A stretch of DNA of 64,000 bases, from contig JADLFE010000013.1 in assembly GCA_020845755.1 (NCBI GenBank), positions 88,701-152,700 of the forward strand. Direction: 5' to 3'. The position numbers and the translations under genes were made by a program. Every line of letters starts with the position of its first letter. The stretch's first letter is position 1. This stretch comes from Phycisphaerales bacterium (GTDB taxonomy: Bacteria; Planctomycetota; Phycisphaerae; Phycisphaerales; UBA1924). The notes below the pieces were generated by a model that worked only from the letters and a program-made list of their open reading frames with translations, was not told the DNA's origin and searched no databases. Shown here one piece after another: positions 63,954 through 64,000 of this stretch.

Positions 63954-64000
63954 ATGGGCCCGCGCACGCCGTTGAACCTGAGTGAGATCGAACGGGCTGA
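63954..64000 (+). CDS. N-terminal fragment of an unidentified gene (runs off the right edge)
   Basis: ATG at 63954 with GGAG 7 nt upstream opens MGPRTPLNLSEIERA and continues past the window. It is divergent from the ECF sigma gene. Fifteen residues are too few to assign a family. Confidence 0.35.
   Translation, partial: MGPRTPLNLSEIERA

Overview
The window looks like a chromosomal segment of a high-GC planctomycete, most likely of the class Phycisphaerae. Four things point there: two secreted proteins ending in a paired EF-hand (dockerin-like) module that terminates in Gly-Cys, PEP-CTERM-type proteins with C-termini such as VPTPGA...GRRRR, a type II pseudopilin with the planctomycete-style N-terminus, and an ECF sigma factor next to a membrane Ser/Thr kinase. 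This assignment is inference from gene content. No rRNA, CRISPR array, insertion sequence or prophage was seen. Coding is dense on both strands, mostly in one- to three-gene units.

Layout. 1-5.3 kb: a partial hypothetical gene, a HEAT-like secreted protein, a TPR/SPOR lipoprotein, an acyl-CoA synthetase, a transaldolase and a DUF3467 protein. 5.6-10.8 kb: UPF0316 membrane protein, lipoprotein amidase, panB, an HtrA/DegP protease and a YdjY lipoprotein. 10.8-16.8 kb: murD, a D-amino-acid/branched-chain aminotransferase and priA on the minus strand, divergent from carA. 17.0-18.5 kb: an abundant-looking secreted GC-dockerin protein with its own promoter, long leader and terminator. 18.5-23.9 kb: a DNA-repair block of photolyase, Lhr-type helicase and PdeM phosphoesterase, then a peroxiredoxin. 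24.0-36.2 kb: PLP aminotransferase, glycerate 2-kinase, pseudopilin, amidohydrolase, a tricorn-protease homologue, cutC and two esterase-type hydrolases. 36.3-52.5 kb: topoisomerase VI subunit A, a UbiA-like protein, an alpha-L-rhamnosidase, ligA, folD, tatA, a beta-helix protein, tRNA-Met, a NifU-domain protein, csrA, a secreted protein, topoisomerase VI subunit B and a PEP-CTERM protein. 52.7-56.3 kb: ndk, a decayed acr3 arsenite-transporter remnant, a carboxymuconolactone-decarboxylase-like protein, moaA and a TauE/SafE permease. 56.3-64 kb: a gene-free lower-GC stretch, a 1144-residue GC-dockerin protein, and a Ser/Thr kinase plus ECF sigma factor.

Two translation-initiation modes are visible. 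Many genes have a GGAG/AGGAG Shine-Dalgarno site. A second set (carA, lhr, the 24.0 kb aminotransferase, the 36.2 kb hydrolase, the UbiA-like gene, the rhamnosidase, ligA, the beta-helix gene; with 5- or 7-nt spacing also folD, cutC and panB) has no Shine-Dalgarno site. Instead a TANNNT -10-like hexamer lies exactly 6 nt before the ATG/GTG, so transcription would begin at the start codon (leaderless mRNA). With the complete topoisomerase VI pair in a bacterium, this is the most notable signal in the window.
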